From positions 1 to 58,341 of the forward strand of contig SCNI01000022.1 of the NCBI GenBank assembly GCA_005502775.1: 58,341 nt of DNA. The letters run 5' to 3'. Made by a program: the position numbers and the translations under genes. This document shows, piece by piece, positions 50,076 through 58,341 of the stretch; position 1 is the stretch's first letter, and every line of letters begins with the position of its first letter. The stretch is from Microbacteriaceae bacterium 3FA27C10 (GTDB lineage Bacteria > Actinomycetota > Actinomycetes > Actinomycetales > Microbacteriaceae). The notes under the pieces are model-generated. The model had not been told where the DNA came from. It saw only the letters and a program-made list of their open reading frames with translations, and did no database searches.

Positions 50076-51106
50076 CCCAGCCGCACTCTCACCATGACCA
50101 CCCCCACCGTCAGGCGAAGCACGACGACCACTCGCATGATCACTCCGACGACCACGGACATTCTCATCCGACGGGCATCAAGGGCTTCTTCTACGGCCTG
50201 TTCGTGCCCCATAGCCACGACGCGGCCGACTCCATTGACGATGCACTCGAAGCGAGCAGCCAAGGTGTCCGCGCGCTGAAAATAAGTCTGTTCGTTCTGC
50301 TCGCCACGACGGTCCTGCAGCTCGTGGTCGTCATCGTCAGCGGCTCGGTTGCCCTGTTCGCCGACACCATCCATAACTTCTCCGACGCGCTAACTGCCGT
50401 GCCGCTATGGGTCGCATTCGTGCTCGGTCGCCGCGTCGCAACCAAGCGGTACACCTACGGATTCGGGCGGGCCGAGGATCTCGCCGGCCTCTTCATCATC
50501 GCCGTGGTAGCCCTCTCCGCCGTGGTCGCTGCGTACCAGTCGATCGAGCGGCTCTTCAACCCGCAGCCCCTGAACAATCTCTGGTGGGTCATCGCAGCCG
50601 GGTTCATCGGGTTCATCGGCAACGAAATCGTTGCCATCTACCGAATTCGAGTCGGTCAGAAGATCGGCTCCGCAGCACTCGTCGCTGACGGCGTACACGC
50701 CCGCATCGACGGATTCACCTCCCTCGCCGTCGTCCTCGGTGGATTCGGCGTGATGCTCGGCTTCCCGCTCGCTGACCCGATCGTCGGACTGCTCATCTCA
50801 GCAGCCATCATCGTTCTCCTCTGGGGCACGGTGCGCAGTATCGGCCGGCGCCTCATGGATGGCATCGAGCCTGAGCTCGTCGACCGGGCCCAGCACGCTA
50901 TCGAGCACACCCCGGGCGTGCTCGCCGTGTCGCGGGTGCAGCTCCGCTGGGTCGGACACAGGCTGCAGGGCGCAGCGGTCGTCACCGTCGCGAACACCAC
51001 CGTGGCCGACGCCGACGCGATCGCCCACGACATCGAGCACGAGCTCGCCCACGCTCTACCCAACCTCGACGCCATCGCCATAACTACTACCACTCGCAGC
51101 CTCTGA
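50072..51106 (+). CDS. CDF-family Zn/Cd exporter
   Basis: A 344-residue cation diffusion facilitator. A His-rich N-terminus (HSHHDHPHRQAKHDDHSHDH) precedes six membrane helices. Site A residues are in FADTIHNFSD (helix 2) and VADGVHARID (helix 5), both with H-x3-D as in Zn2+/Cd2+ CDFs. A C-terminal cytoplasmic domain follows. The GTG start overlaps the repressor stop (GTGA), so the metal-inducible pair is transcribed together. Confidence 0.9.
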   Translation: MTQPHSHHDHPHRQAKHDDHSHDHSDDHGHSHPTGIKGFFYGLFVPHSHDAADSIDDALEASSQGVRALKISLFVLLATTVLQLVVVIVSGSVALFADTIHNFSDALTAVPLWVAFVLGRRVATKRYTYGFGRAEDLAGLFIIAVVALSAVVAAYQSIERLFNPQPLNNLWWVIAAGFIGFIGNEIVAIYRIRVGQKIGSAALVADGVHARIDGFTSLAVVLGGFGVMLGFPLADPIVGLLISAAIIVLLWGTVRSIGRRLMDGIEPELVDRAQHAIEHTPGVLAVSRVQLRWVGHRLQGAAVVTVANTTVADADAIAHDIEHELAHALPNLDAIAITTTTRSL

Positions 51107-51472
51107 GCCCCCGCGCCAAAAACGATCGTTTCTGCCGTAGCCGGCTCTCTGCGTCAAAACCCCTCGGGAAAGCCGCTCAGGGGTGTGGATGTTGGCGCTT
51201 CATTGCGGCGTTCTGACGCCGCCCCGTGTCGCGAGTCGGCGTCAGCGGTTTTCGGTGAGGTGGCGGTAGATGGTGACCGGTGGGTCATCGCCCGCACCGT
51301 CGGCTGCGCCTGGTAGCCCTCGCCCCCAACCCATCAGGAGACGTGCCGTGGAAGGCCTGGAACGTCGGATGCGCGGCTTCGAAAGCCTCACTCGGTTATG
51401 GCGGGGGCGCGGATGCGCTTGCGGGACCGCGCCGTCCTCCAGACCATCGCGCGTTGGGACGAGAGCTCCGGG
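51107..51472. other. Intergenic region between the CDF exporter and katG
   Basis: 366 bases with no gene I accept. It holds small dyads (AAACGATCGTTT near 51117; ACCCCT/AGGGGT near 51158-51184) that may end converging transcripts. On the minus strand a short tail reads PPVTIYRHLTENR and then stops (about 51242-51285), similar to the recognition helix that ends serine resolvases. It is too short to be certain. Confidence 0.35.
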
Positions 51473-53785
51473 TCAGGCGGCCATCGCGCCGTACCGCTTG
51501 TGGCCCTTGATGTCGTAGCGGTCGAGCATCATGACCTTCGACCAGGTGCGGATGAAGTCGCGCACGAACCGGTCTTGCCCGTCGCTGCCCGCGTAGGCGT
51601 CGACGATCGACCGCAGTTGTGCGTTCGAGCCGAACACCAGGTCGTTCCGAGAGGCCCGCCAGCGAGTGTCGCCGGTCGCCTGGTCTCGGCCAGTGAAGGT
51701 CGTAGCGGTCTCGTCGTCCGTCGTCCACACCAGGTCGGTGTCGGTCAGATGCACGAAGAAGTCCGTTGTCAGGATTCCGACGCGCTCCGTGAGCACCCCT
51801 AGGTCTGACCCGTCCCAGTTGGCGCCGAGCACCCGCAGCCCAGCGGTGAGGACGGTCCACTCGGGTGCGGTGAGCGTGAACAGGTTCGCCTTGTCGAGGA
51901 ACGCCGCCTCGGGCGCGACGCCCGGAGCGAATTGATCGAAGCGCTCGGACACGAAGTTCCGGAAGCCGTCCGCGACGGGTCGCAGCCACTCGAACATCTC
52001 GATGTCGGTGAGCTCCTGGGTGGTGTCGACACGTCCTGGCGTGAACGGCACGGTGACGTCAGCTCCTGCCGCCTGCGCGGCGCGCTCCACCGCGGCGCTG
52101 CCGGCGAGGACGATCAGGTCGGCGAGGGAGACCTGCCGCCCGCCGGACGTCACCGCGAATGCCGCCTGCACGTTTCGCAGCGCGTCGATGACCGGGACGG
52201 TGCGTCGGTTGACCGCCCAGTCCTTCTGCGGTGACAGGGCGAGCCGGGCGCCGTTCGCGCCCCCGCGCTTGTCGCTGTCGCGGTAGGTCGAGGCTGCGGA
52301 GAACGCCGTGTACACGAGGTCCGACACGGACAGCCCGGTCTCGAGGACCGCTTCCTTGAGCGTTGCCAGGTCACCTTCGTCGAGTGCGTCTCCTGCTGCG
52401 TCCGGGAGCGGGTCCTGCCAGAGCAGGTCGTCGGCGATGGTGACCTCGGAACCGAGGTACCGGTGCTTCGGCCCCATGTCGCGGTGCGTGAGCTTGTACC
52501 AGGCCTTCGAGAACGCGAGTGTGAAGAGGTCGAAGTCGGCCAGGAAGCGCTCGCACACTGCCCGGTACTCCGGGTCGACCTTGAGGGCGATGTCCGAGGT
52601 CATCATCATGAGCGGGTTCATCCGGCCGGGTACGTGTGCGTCCGGGGTTCTCGGCGCCTCCGGGTCGGTCGGTGTCCACTGCAGAGCACCGGCCGGGCTC
52701 CTCGTCTGCTCGTAGTCGTACGCGAACAGGTTCTCGAGGTAGGCGTTGTCCCACTGCGTCGGGTTCGGAGTCCAGCTGCCTTCGATGCCGTTCGTGGAGG
52801 TGTGTTCGGCATTGCCGGTGCCGACCGGGTTGTGCCAGCCGAGCCCCATCGACTCGATCGGAGCTGTCTCAGGTGATGGCCCGATGTCGGATGCGGGCAC
52901 CTGGCCGTGACTCTTGCCGAAAGCGTGGCCACCGGCGATCAAAGCGACCGTCTCCTCGTCATTCATCGCCATCCGAGTGAACGTGATGCGGATGTCGCGC
53001 GCTGAGCCCATCGGGTCGCCGCTTGCGTAGGGCCCCTCGGGGTTGACGTAGATGAGCGCCTGGTGCGAAGCGGCCAGCGGGCTCTGCAGGTCGTAGTCCT
53101 CGTCGCCGTTCTTACCGTGCCAGCGTTCGTCGCGGCTGACCATCTCGTCAGGGCTCGCGACCGCGTGCGGGTTCCAGACCTCCGGGCCCCACCATGTGCC
53201 ATCGTCAGGCTCCCACGCATCGAGTCGTCCACCACCGAAGCCGTACGTCGGCAGCCCCATCAGCTCGAGGGAGCAGTTGCCGGTCAGCACCATCAGGTCG
53301 GCCCAGGACAGCGCGTTCCCGTACTGGTGCTTGATCGGCTGCAGGAGGCGTCGTGACTTGTCGGTGTTGCCGTTGTCCCACCAGCTCCCGATCGGTGCGA
53401 ACCGCTGCATCGCGGTGCCCGCCCCGCCACGGCCGTCCGCGATGCGGTACGTGCCGGCGGCATGCCAGGCCATCCGGATCATCTGCGGGCCGTAGTTGCC
53501 GTAGTCCGCCGGCCACCAGTCGACCGAGGTGGTGAGCAGACGCTTGATGTCCGCCTTAAGAGCTTCGAGGTCGATCGTGGCGAAGGCCGCCGCATAGTCG
53601 AAGTCCGCGCCGAGCGGATCGGCGGCGATGCCGTTCCGATGGAGGAGCTCGACCCGCAGCCTCTGCGGGTACCAGCTGTCAAGGCTCGGCGACTGACCGA
53701 AGGTGCCGCCGAGGTGATCGCCACCGGCCGGCAGCGCCCCTGCCATGGGGAAAGTGCATGTGTTGGTCTGGTCGTGCGTAGCCAC
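51473..53785 (-). CDS. katG: Catalase-peroxidase KatG
   Basis: A full-length 770-residue haem enzyme that breaks down hydrogen peroxide. The distal site is [12 protein letters not shown], the proximal haem ligand is in [14 protein letters not shown], and the Trp-Tyr-Met crosslink residues are present ([27 protein letters not shown]). The N- and C-terminal halves are the usual duplicated peroxidase folds. It lies downstream of a VIT-type transporter on the same strand but with a 209-bp gap holding its own dyad. Confidence 0.95.
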   Translation of the reverse strand: MATHDQTNTCTFPMAGALPAGGDHLGGTFGQSPSLDSWYPQRLRVELLHRNGIAADPLGADFDYAAAFATIDLEALKADIKRLLTTSVDWWPADYGNYGPQMIRMAWHAAGTYRIADGRGGAGTAMQRFAPIGSWWDNGNTDKSRRLLQPIKHQYGNALSWADLMVLTGNCSLELMGLPTYGFGGGRLDAWEPDDGTWWGPEVWNPHAVASPDEMVSRDERWHGKNGDEDYDLQSPLAASHQALIYVNPEGPYASGDPMGSARDIRITFTRMAMNDEETVALIAGGHAFGKSHGQVPASDIGPSPETAPIESMGLGWHNPVGTGNAEHTSTNGIEGSWTPNPTQWDNAYLENLFAYDYEQTRSPAGALQWTPTDPEAPRTPDAHVPGRMNPLMMMTSDIALKVDPEYRAVCERFLADFDLFTLAFSKAWYKLTHRDMGPKHRYLGSEVTIADDLLWQDPLPDAAGDALDEGDLATLKEAVLETGLSVSDLVYTAFSAASTYRDSDKRGGANGARLALSPQKDWAVNRRTVPVIDALRNVQAAFAVTSGGRQVSLADLIVLAGSAAVERAAQAAGADVTVPFTPGRVDTTQELTDIEMFEWLRPVADGFRNFVSERFDQFAPGVAPEAAFLDKANLFTLTAPEWTVLTAGLRVLGANWDGSDLGVLTERVGILTTDFFVHLTDTDLVWTTDDETATTFTGRDQATGDTRWRASRNDLVFGSNAQLRSIVDAYAGSDGQDRFVRDFIRTWSKVMMLDRYDIKGHKRYGAMAA

Positions 53786-53871
53786 GGGAAGCTCCTTGCT
53801 TGCTCAGAATGGGGGAGGGGGCGACATCATCGCGGTCGAAGACTTCACTACCGGTCAGAATCACAGCGGCG

Positions 53872-53889
53872 ACCTTGATTCCTCAAGGT
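53872..53889. promoter_or_regulatory. Dyad in the katG upstream region
   Basis: ACCTTGA and TCAAGGT form a perfect 7-bp inverted repeat around TTCC, 87 bp upstream of the katG start. The 18-bp size and CCTTGA/TCAAGG arms are reminiscent of MerR-family operators, but no MerR gene is on the plasmid and the regulator is unknown. Confidence 0.4.
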
Positions 53890-53994
53890 GACCTCGATTG
53901 GCGTCCGAGGATCTTCCTGATATTGGTTATCGAGGTGACTGAAGGCGGATCGCCACAGCGGTTGTGGCGATACGGCGAGGTGCGGCAACGCGGC

Positions 53995-54747
53995 CTAAAC
54001 GAGGCCCGTTGTGCCGAGGAGTGTGCCGATGGCGAAAGTGGCGATGAGCGCGAGCGCTCCGCCGATGACGACTCTCAGAGTGGCGGCGATAGCGGGACTG
54101 CCGCCTAACCGGGCGCCGAGTGCTCCCGTCGCGGCGAGTGCGACGAGCACGACCACGAAAGTGATCTGGACGCGAAGGGAATCGGGAATCAGCAGGATGG
54201 CCAACAACGGCAAGATACCGCCGATGAGAAAGGCGAGTGCTGACGCTCCAGCAGCATGCCAGGGACTCACGACATCGGCTTCATCGATGTTGAGTTCCAT
54301 CGCAAGATGAGCCTTCAACGCGTCCTTCGCGCTGAGTTCGACGGCGACTTGGTGGGCTGTTTTTTGTGAGAGGCCGCGTGCCTGGTAGAGCCCCGCGAGT
54401 TCAGCGAGTTCTCCGTCCGGATCGTTCCTGAGCTCCTGTTTCTCCTTCTCGATGAGCGCGCGCTGGCTGTCGCTCTGGCTGCTGACCGACACGTACTCGC
54501 CGAGGGCCATGGAGATGGCCCCACCGACGAGCGCGGCCGATCCCGCCGCAAGAATCGCCGGCGTCGACGAACTCGCCCCGGCGACACCGACGACGATCGC
54601 CGCAACGGACACGATCCCGTCGTTCGCGCCGAGTACACCTGCGCGCAACCAGTTCAGGCGGCCCGAGAGGCTCCCCGTATGCGGTTCGACCGGTTGTGAC
54701 GCGACTGGGGTCGCGTCGGACGAGCTGGTTCCGACATGCCGGCTCAT
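53995..54747 (-). CDS. VIT1/CCC1-type Fe/Mn transporter
   Basis: A 250-residue membrane protein. Family signatures are RLNWLRAGVLGANDGIVSVAAIVVGVAGA, GGAISMALGEYVSVSSQSD, and a cytosolic helical insert (ALIEKEKQELRNDPDGELAELAGLYQARGLS). Five membrane helices are expected. VIT proteins move Fe2+ or Mn2+ out of the cytosol. The ATG at 54747 overlaps the stop of the DUF2231 gene (ATGA); upstream ORF extension lies inside that gene. Confidence 0.88.
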   Translation of the reverse strand: MSRHVGTSSSDATPVASQPVEPHTGSLSGRLNWLRAGVLGANDGIVSVAAIVVGVAGASSSTPAILAAGSAALVGGAISMALGEYVSVSSQSDSQRALIEKEKQELRNDPDGELAELAGLYQARGLSQKTAHQVAVELSAKDALKAHLAMELNIDEADVVSPWHAAGASALAFLIGGILPLLAILLIPDSLRVQITFVVVLVALAATGALGARLGGSPAIAATLRVVIGGALALIATFAIGTLLGTTGLV

Positions 54748-55286
54748 TCCGAGTCGCCAGACGGTGTAGACGTTCCCATGTCCTCGGTCCACACGGCGGT
54801 CGCACCACTGTGACCGACCAGCACGGCTTGCACGGTCGTTCCCGTCGAGACGAGGAGGGCCAGCACGAGAAGGCTCACCGGCACCCAGCGCAGCTTCTTC
54901 TTCGCTGGTTCCGTTCCGGGCGCCCTGTCGCTCTCTGCCGTGGAAGCACGTGCCGTACGACGTTCTCGGATGTTCCACCACAAGAGCGCCGCAGCAACGA
55001 TGACGAGCCCCGCAACCCAGGGCAGGAGTCCATCGGCCAGCTCGGAGTGGGTTTCGATCAGGTCATTCTCACCTACCCGACTTTCCAACTTCTCTCCGGA
55101 CTGGGTAGTGATAGGAACGAGCGCTAGCGCGACGAGTGTCACGGTAAGGGTCAGGTATCCGGACCAGCGACGGAAGCGCGGCCATGCTGCGGTGAGAATG
55201 ACCAGAATGGCAGCCAGCGGAACGACGACCTCAGTGGCGTGCACGACCAGCGGATGGAGGGGAAGACCGAAGAATGTATCGAACAC
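54744..55286 (-). CDS. DUF2231 membrane protein
   Basis: A 180-residue protein with the family start FGLPLHPLVVHATEVVVPLAAIL and four hydrophobic spans. His11, His16 and later His residues (THSELADG) resemble haem- or metal-binding positions of this family, whose function is unknown. It is coupled to the VIT-type gene. The GTG start has GGGAG upstream. Confidence 0.8.
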   Translation of the reverse strand: MFDTFFGLPLHPLVVHATEVVVPLAAILVILTAAWPRFRRWSGYLTLTVTLVALALVPITTQSGEKLESRVGENDLIETHSELADGLLPWVAGLVIVAAALLWWNIRERRTARASTAESDRAPGTEPAKKKLRWVPVSLLVLALLVSTGTTVQAVLVGHSGATAVWTEDMGTSTPSGDSE

Positions 55287-55381
55287 GAGGCTCCCAAAGG
55301 ATTAGTGATGAAAAGAAGTCAGTCGACGAGACTGTGAGTGGATCCAGAGTGCGGAAGTGCGCGGATTCTCTAACACTAGGC

Positions 55382-55404
55382 GCGTGGCGTCTGCCGCGCC
55401 ACGC
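55382..55404. terminator. Hairpin between the P1B ATPase and DUF2231 genes
   Basis: GCGTGGCG and CGCCACGC pair around a 7-base loop, in a 277-bp gap between the ATPase stop and the DUF2231 start. It could end the ATPase transcript. The rest of the gap shows no gene. Confidence 0.5.
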
Positions 55405-55563
55405 AGGATAGGCATCCCTTGGCGGGGCTGCCGGATACCGCATCGCGAAAGCGGCACGGGTATCGGTCTACTGCTCGGCGACCGGTCAGGGATTCACATC
55501 AGCTGTGGGTTCACTTCGGATCGGCAGGGGAAGTCGTGCCCTCGGGTGGCGGGTGAGGTGATT

Positions 55564-57459
55564 TCAGGTGCCGATACGCACGACCGCCACTTCCACTGGG
55601 ACGGGCGACGCCGGTTTCGCGGCGGGCTGCCTGTCGCGCAGTGCCCGGAGGGCGTTGAGGATCGTCGCGAGGTCGACGACCTCCTGCGTCGCGGCACCGA
55701 GGGTCGCCGGTATCAGACCGAATGCGGCGACGATCATGAGTCCGATGCTGAGGGCCATCCCGATCCAGATGCTCTGCAAGGCGATCCGCACAGTGTCCTG
55801 GCCGATCCGGACGGCTCGGACCACGACGGAGATGTCGTCGAGAAGGATCACCGCTGCAGCGGCCTCACTCGCCGCCGTCGCTCCCCGGGCGCCCATGGCG
55901 ATTCCGATGTCGGCGGAGGCGAGAACCGGGGAGTCGTTGACGCCGTCGCCGACCATCAGCACAGGGCGGTCGACGATGCCGCGGAGTATGTCCACCTTGT
56001 CCCGCGGCAGGCAGTCGGCCCGCACCTCGGTGATCCCGACGGCACGCGCGATGTGATCGGCCGTCGTCTGCGCATCGCCCGTCAGCATCACGATGCGGTT
56101 CACTCCCTCATCTCGGAGTCCCGAGATGGTCTGCGCCGCGTTCTTCCTCACGCCGTCGCTGGCGATGACGATGCCGGCGGCGCGTTCATCGATGACCACG
56201 TAGATGGCCATCTCACCTCCCCTGAGCGACGCCTCGACGACATCGGGCGCACTGGTTCGCGCGAACCGGAGCGTCCCGACGGACACGGTGTGATTCTCGA
56301 GGACGGCCGTGACGCCTTCAGCGGCGGTCTCTGTGGAGCGCTGCACGCGAAGCGGGGTGAGCCCGCGTTCTCGGGCGGATTCGACGATGGAGGCGGCGAG
56401 CACATGGGAGGAGTGCTCCTCGGCGGAGGCGACGAAGGTCAACAGAGTGTCCTCGTCCCACGGCGGGAGGGCGTCGATGCGCACGATCTCTGGTCTGCCG
56501 TGCGTCAGGGTGCCTGTCTTGTCGAAGACGGCCGTGCGTACCCGCGCGAGCAGCTCGAGAACCCCTCCGCCCTTCACGATGATCCCGCTGCGGGCGGCGC
56601 GGCTCATGCCCCCCATGAACGCTACCGGGGCCGCCAGCACCAGGGGGCACGGCGTCGCCAGCACGAGCACCTCGGCGAATCTCACCGGATCGCCCGACAG
56701 CCACCACGCCACGCCGGCGATCAGAAGCGACACGACGGTGAAGGGCACCGCGTAACGGTCGGCGAGTCGAACGACGGGGGCACGATTCGACGAGGCCTGC
56801 TTCACTAGGGCGACGATCGCCTGATATTCGCTGTCCTGTGCTCTCGCGGTCGCCTGGATGGTCGCCGACGTGTTGCCGTTGACCGACCCGCTCAGGACAC
56901 GCTCTCCCCGCGAACGATTGCGCGGCAGGCTCTCGCCGGTCAGTGATGACTGATCGAAGGCCGCCGTCGAGGACTCGAGGATGCCGTCCACGGGCACAGC
57001 CTCGCCGGACAGAACACGGATCAGGTCTCCGATGACCACATCGTCGGCTGGGACATCGACGGTATCGAGCGAGCCCGCGTCCAGGCGATGCGCTGTCCGC
57101 GGCTCGCGTGCGAGGAGCGCAGTCAGCTCCCGTTGGGCACGGCCCTGAGCGAAATCTTCGAGGGCTTTGCCACCAGAGACCATCAGCACGATGATCATGC
57201 TGGCGATGACTTCACCCACCGCGACTGTCGCGACGATCGCGAGGATGTCGATTCCGAACCGACTCCGGCGCAGCTCGCCCACCACCCGGATCGCTTGGAC
57301 GCTAGCGATCAGGATGGCGAACACGCCGAAACCCCAGTGCGCGACGACGTCGAATCCCGCGAACCAGATCACCGCACCCACTGCCCCGACAACGAGGGTG
57401 AGCGTCACGATCGGATACCTCAGAAGCAGGTGCTGCGGCCGTGCACCTGTGTCACCCAC
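55564..57459 (-). CDS. Heavy-metal P1B ATPase of the TPCP class
   Basis: A 631-residue pump with no metal-binding N-terminal domain. The membrane motif is LATPCPLVLAAPVA (TPCP) instead of CPC, CPH or SPC, and the last helix pair has ATQEVVDLATILNALR (QExxD). Both are features of the P1B-5 class, tied to Ni2+/Fe2+ export. The phosphorylation site is VFDKTGTLTHG, and the hinge is VGDGVNDSPVLASADIGIAMG. The usual HP reads SSHVLAASIV. The GTG start is followed by a short basic leader. Its neighbours VIT and KatG suggest iron stress. Confidence 0.85.
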   Translation of the reverse strand: MGDTGARPQHLLLRYPIVTLTLVVGAVGAVIWFAGFDVVAHWGFGVFAILIASVQAIRVVGELRRSRFGIDILAIVATVAVGEVIASMIIVLMVSGGKALEDFAQGRAQRELTALLAREPRTAHRLDAGSLDTVDVPADDVVIGDLIRVLSGEAVPVDGILESSTAAFDQSSLTGESLPRNRSRGERVLSGSVNGNTSATIQATARAQDSEYQAIVALVKQASSNRAPVVRLADRYAVPFTVVSLLIAGVAWWLSGDPVRFAEVLVLATPCPLVLAAPVAFMGGMSRAARSGIIVKGGGVLELLARVRTAVFDKTGTLTHGRPEIVRIDALPPWDEDTLLTFVASAEEHSSHVLAASIVESARERGLTPLRVQRSTETAAEGVTAVLENHTVSVGTLRFARTSAPDVVEASLRGGEMAIYVVIDERAAGIVIASDGVRKNAAQTISGLRDEGVNRIVMLTGDAQTTADHIARAVGITEVRADCLPRDKVDILRGIVDRPVLMVGDGVNDSPVLASADIGIAMGARGATAASEAAAAVILLDDISVVVRAVRIGQDTVRIALQSIWIGMALSIGLMIVAAFGLIPATLGAATQEVVDLATILNALRALRDRQPAAKPASPVPVEVAVVRIGT

Positions 57460-57786
57460 GTTTTGCAGACGCTTCGAGCTGCTCCTGCCTTAGAGCGGTC
57501 GAGGCGGCGACGCGAAGGATGACTTGTTCGACTACGTCCATGTCGCCACTTTGCTCGGCCGTTGGTGCACAGAACAGGGTCCAAGGTCCCGAAAACAGGA
57601 TCCTTTGTGAGTGCGTCCAACTATCGCCAGTCAAATTTTCGTGGGGGCGGAGGCGCACCCGTACTCTGAGACCTTCGTCTCGAAAGTCATTAGCTTTGTG
57701 AGACAGCCCGTTGAGAGCCGTTCCGAAGTGTGACTTTGATCGGTTTGTGGCGGCCTTTCTTGATCGCTACTTGGCGTACGCCTTCT
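57460..57786. other. Intergenic region between the P1B ATPase and the plasmid resolvase
   Basis: 327 bases upstream of the ATPase and downstream of the resolvase. No convincing ORF is seen. A short frame at 57452-57541 (minus) reads MDVVEQVILRVAASTALRQ but overlaps the ATPase start region and is unsupported. The ATPase promoter must lie here; no clear metal box is recognised. Confidence 0.4.
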
Positions 57787-58341
57787 TCAAAGTGAGCTGT
57801 CGGACGGTTCAGTGAGCTGGGCGAGTGCGCGTGATCGACGGTAGAACGTCGCTCGGGACATTCCGAGGTCGCGCGCAACCTGCGCCACGGGTTCGCCGCT
57901 GTCGATGAGTTGGCGGGCACTACGAATCTGACTGTCAGTGATGGCTCTGGGGCGCCCACCCAAATCCTTGCCTGCGTCGCGCCGCTTGGCGATCGAGTCG
58001 ACCACACGCTCCTTCTTGATTTCGTATTCCATCTGACCGAGCGCCGCCATGACGGTGAACACCATGGAGCCCATCGGTGTTGAGGTGTCGACGTCGCCGC
58101 CGCCCAGATTTAACACGCGAAGGCCAGCGCCGCGGCCGCGGATCTCGTCGGCGAAAGCGAGCATGTTCTGCGTGGATCGTCCCAGACGGTCCAATGTCGG
58201 GATTACTAGCGTGTCGCCGGCCTGAAGCGCTTCGACCGCGCGGTCGAAGCTTGGCCGTGACGCTCGGGCGCCGGATATGCCGTGGTCGACGTAGAGGTCG
58301 TCACGCCGGACGCCTGCGGCCAGGAGGTCGATTTCTTGTCG
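57787..58341 (-). CDS. Serine resolvase, catalytic core and C-terminal HTH (continues at 1-167)
   Basis: This is the main part of the resolvase that starts at 167. Visible blocks are the LDRLGRS motif of the catalytic domain, the GSMVFTVMAALGQMEYE segment of the long E helix, a GGRP linker, and a C-terminal helix-turn-helix (VAQVARDLGMSRATFYRR). The protein ends with TEPSDSSL. The length (202 residues after joining) fits Tn3-type resolvases and plasmid ParA/Pin-like resolvases. No Tn3 transposase is present, so multimer resolution for plasmid stability is the likelier job. Family and catalytic residues are seen directly; the role is inferred. Confidence 0.9.
   Translation of the reverse strand, partial: RQEIDLLAAGVRRDDLYVDHGISGARASRPSFDRAVEALQAGDTLVIPTLDRLGRSTQNMLAFADEIRGRGAGLRVLNLGGGDVDTSTPMGSMVFTVMAALGQMEYEIKKERVVDSIAKRRDAGKDLGGRPRAITDSQIRSARQLIDSGEPVAQVARDLGMSRATFYRRSRALAQLTEPSDSSL
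58229..58341. repeat. Terminal direct repeat (circular-assembly overlap), right copy
   Basis: This is an exact copy of bases 1-113. Joining it to the left copy restores one uninterrupted serine recombinase gene (57787 through the join to 167). Confidence 0.9.

Noticed and set aside
51242..51285. Possible resolvase tail (VTIYRHLTENR) on the minus strand
   Set aside because: Only about a dozen residues match a resolvase recognition helix. The upstream frame does not continue the family. Noted within the intergenic entry only.
55357..56808. 483-codon plus-strand ORF over the TPCP-class ATPase
   Set aside because: Antisense shadow of the ATPase, with an Asp/Gly/His-rich artificial composition.
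57452..57658. 68-codon minus-strand ORF upstream of the TPCP-class ATPase
   Set aside because: Overlaps the ATPase start, has no ribosome site and no family resemblance.
1..58341. CRISPR arrays, tRNA or rRNA genes
   Set aside because: No spaced direct repeats with unique spacers, no cloverleaf-like sequence and no rRNA signature were seen by eye.

Overview
The window is almost certainly one complete circular plasmid of about 58.2 kb, linearised inside a gene. The last 113 bases (58229-58341) repeat the first 113 exactly, and a serine resolvase gene reads continuously across that join. High GC content, many GTG and TTG starts, ATGA/GTGA gene couplings, plasmid-borne CarD proteins, CsoR-type copper control and DUF6153/F510_1955-type copper genes point to a high-GC actinobacterium, most likely Microbacteriaceae (Microbacterium-like). 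The host call is inferred from gene families, not from a marker gene.

Layout. (1) 57787-167 across the join: a plasmid resolvase, with a candidate res site at 181-262. (2) 272-9137: a Tn402/Tn5053-family transposon with 25-bp ends matching at 21 of 25 positions and tniA-tniB-tniQ-res-tniR. Its cargo is an Mg2+-sensing M-box riboswitch, a NRAMP-related transporter with the residues expected of an Mg2+ transporter, and a soluble MgtE-like CBS protein. (3) 9138-10661: palindrome-rich non-coding DNA, two small stress-type genes and a broken resolvase relic. (4) 10662-15736: a type III restriction-modification pair of visibly lower GC. (5) 15882-26361: plasmid maintenance and regulation. This holds an RHH protein under a 15-bp-arm palindrome, the best replication-initiator candidate, a HicB-like protein, a RelB/RelE-type pair, two CarD paralogues, an orphan histidine kinase, an App1-type phosphatase, and a Fic toxin with a small upstream antitoxin. 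(6) 26412-35836: mobilisation and partition. This holds a hairpin-rich oriT candidate, MobC, two tiny coupled ORFs, a MOBP-type relaxase, a LuxR-type multi-HTH regulator, VirD4/TraG, ParA with an RHH partner, a VirB4-like ATPase missing its N-terminus, and a lytic transglycosylase-like secreted protein. The full mating channel is absent, so the plasmid looks mobilisable rather than self-transmissible.

(7) 36323-47732: a copper island with CopZ, CopA, CopB (CPH class), CsoR, a Csp-type four-helix copper protein, a DUF305 lipoprotein, two DUF6153 membrane proteins, and a coupled set of two M23 peptidases, a small membrane protein and a beta-propeller-like lipoprotein. Palindromic TACCC(C)TA-type boxes lie before copZ, before the second DUF6153 gene and before copB, and look like CsoR operators. 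(8) 47772-51106: an acyltransferase, a third ISRT-tailed protein, and an ArsR-type repressor coupled to a CDF zinc/cadmium exporter. (9) 51473-57459: KatG, a VIT-type transporter, a DUF2231 membrane protein and a TPCP-class P1B ATPase. These suggest iron or nickel handling linked to peroxide defence.

Overall this is a metal-resistance plasmid built from modules: magnesium acquisition by transposon, copper efflux and sequestration, Zn/Cd efflux, and Fe/Ni plus peroxide defence. The modules sit on a backbone with partition, toxin-antitoxin and restriction systems. Resolvase genes, relics and res-like sites at several junctions suggest how it was assembled.
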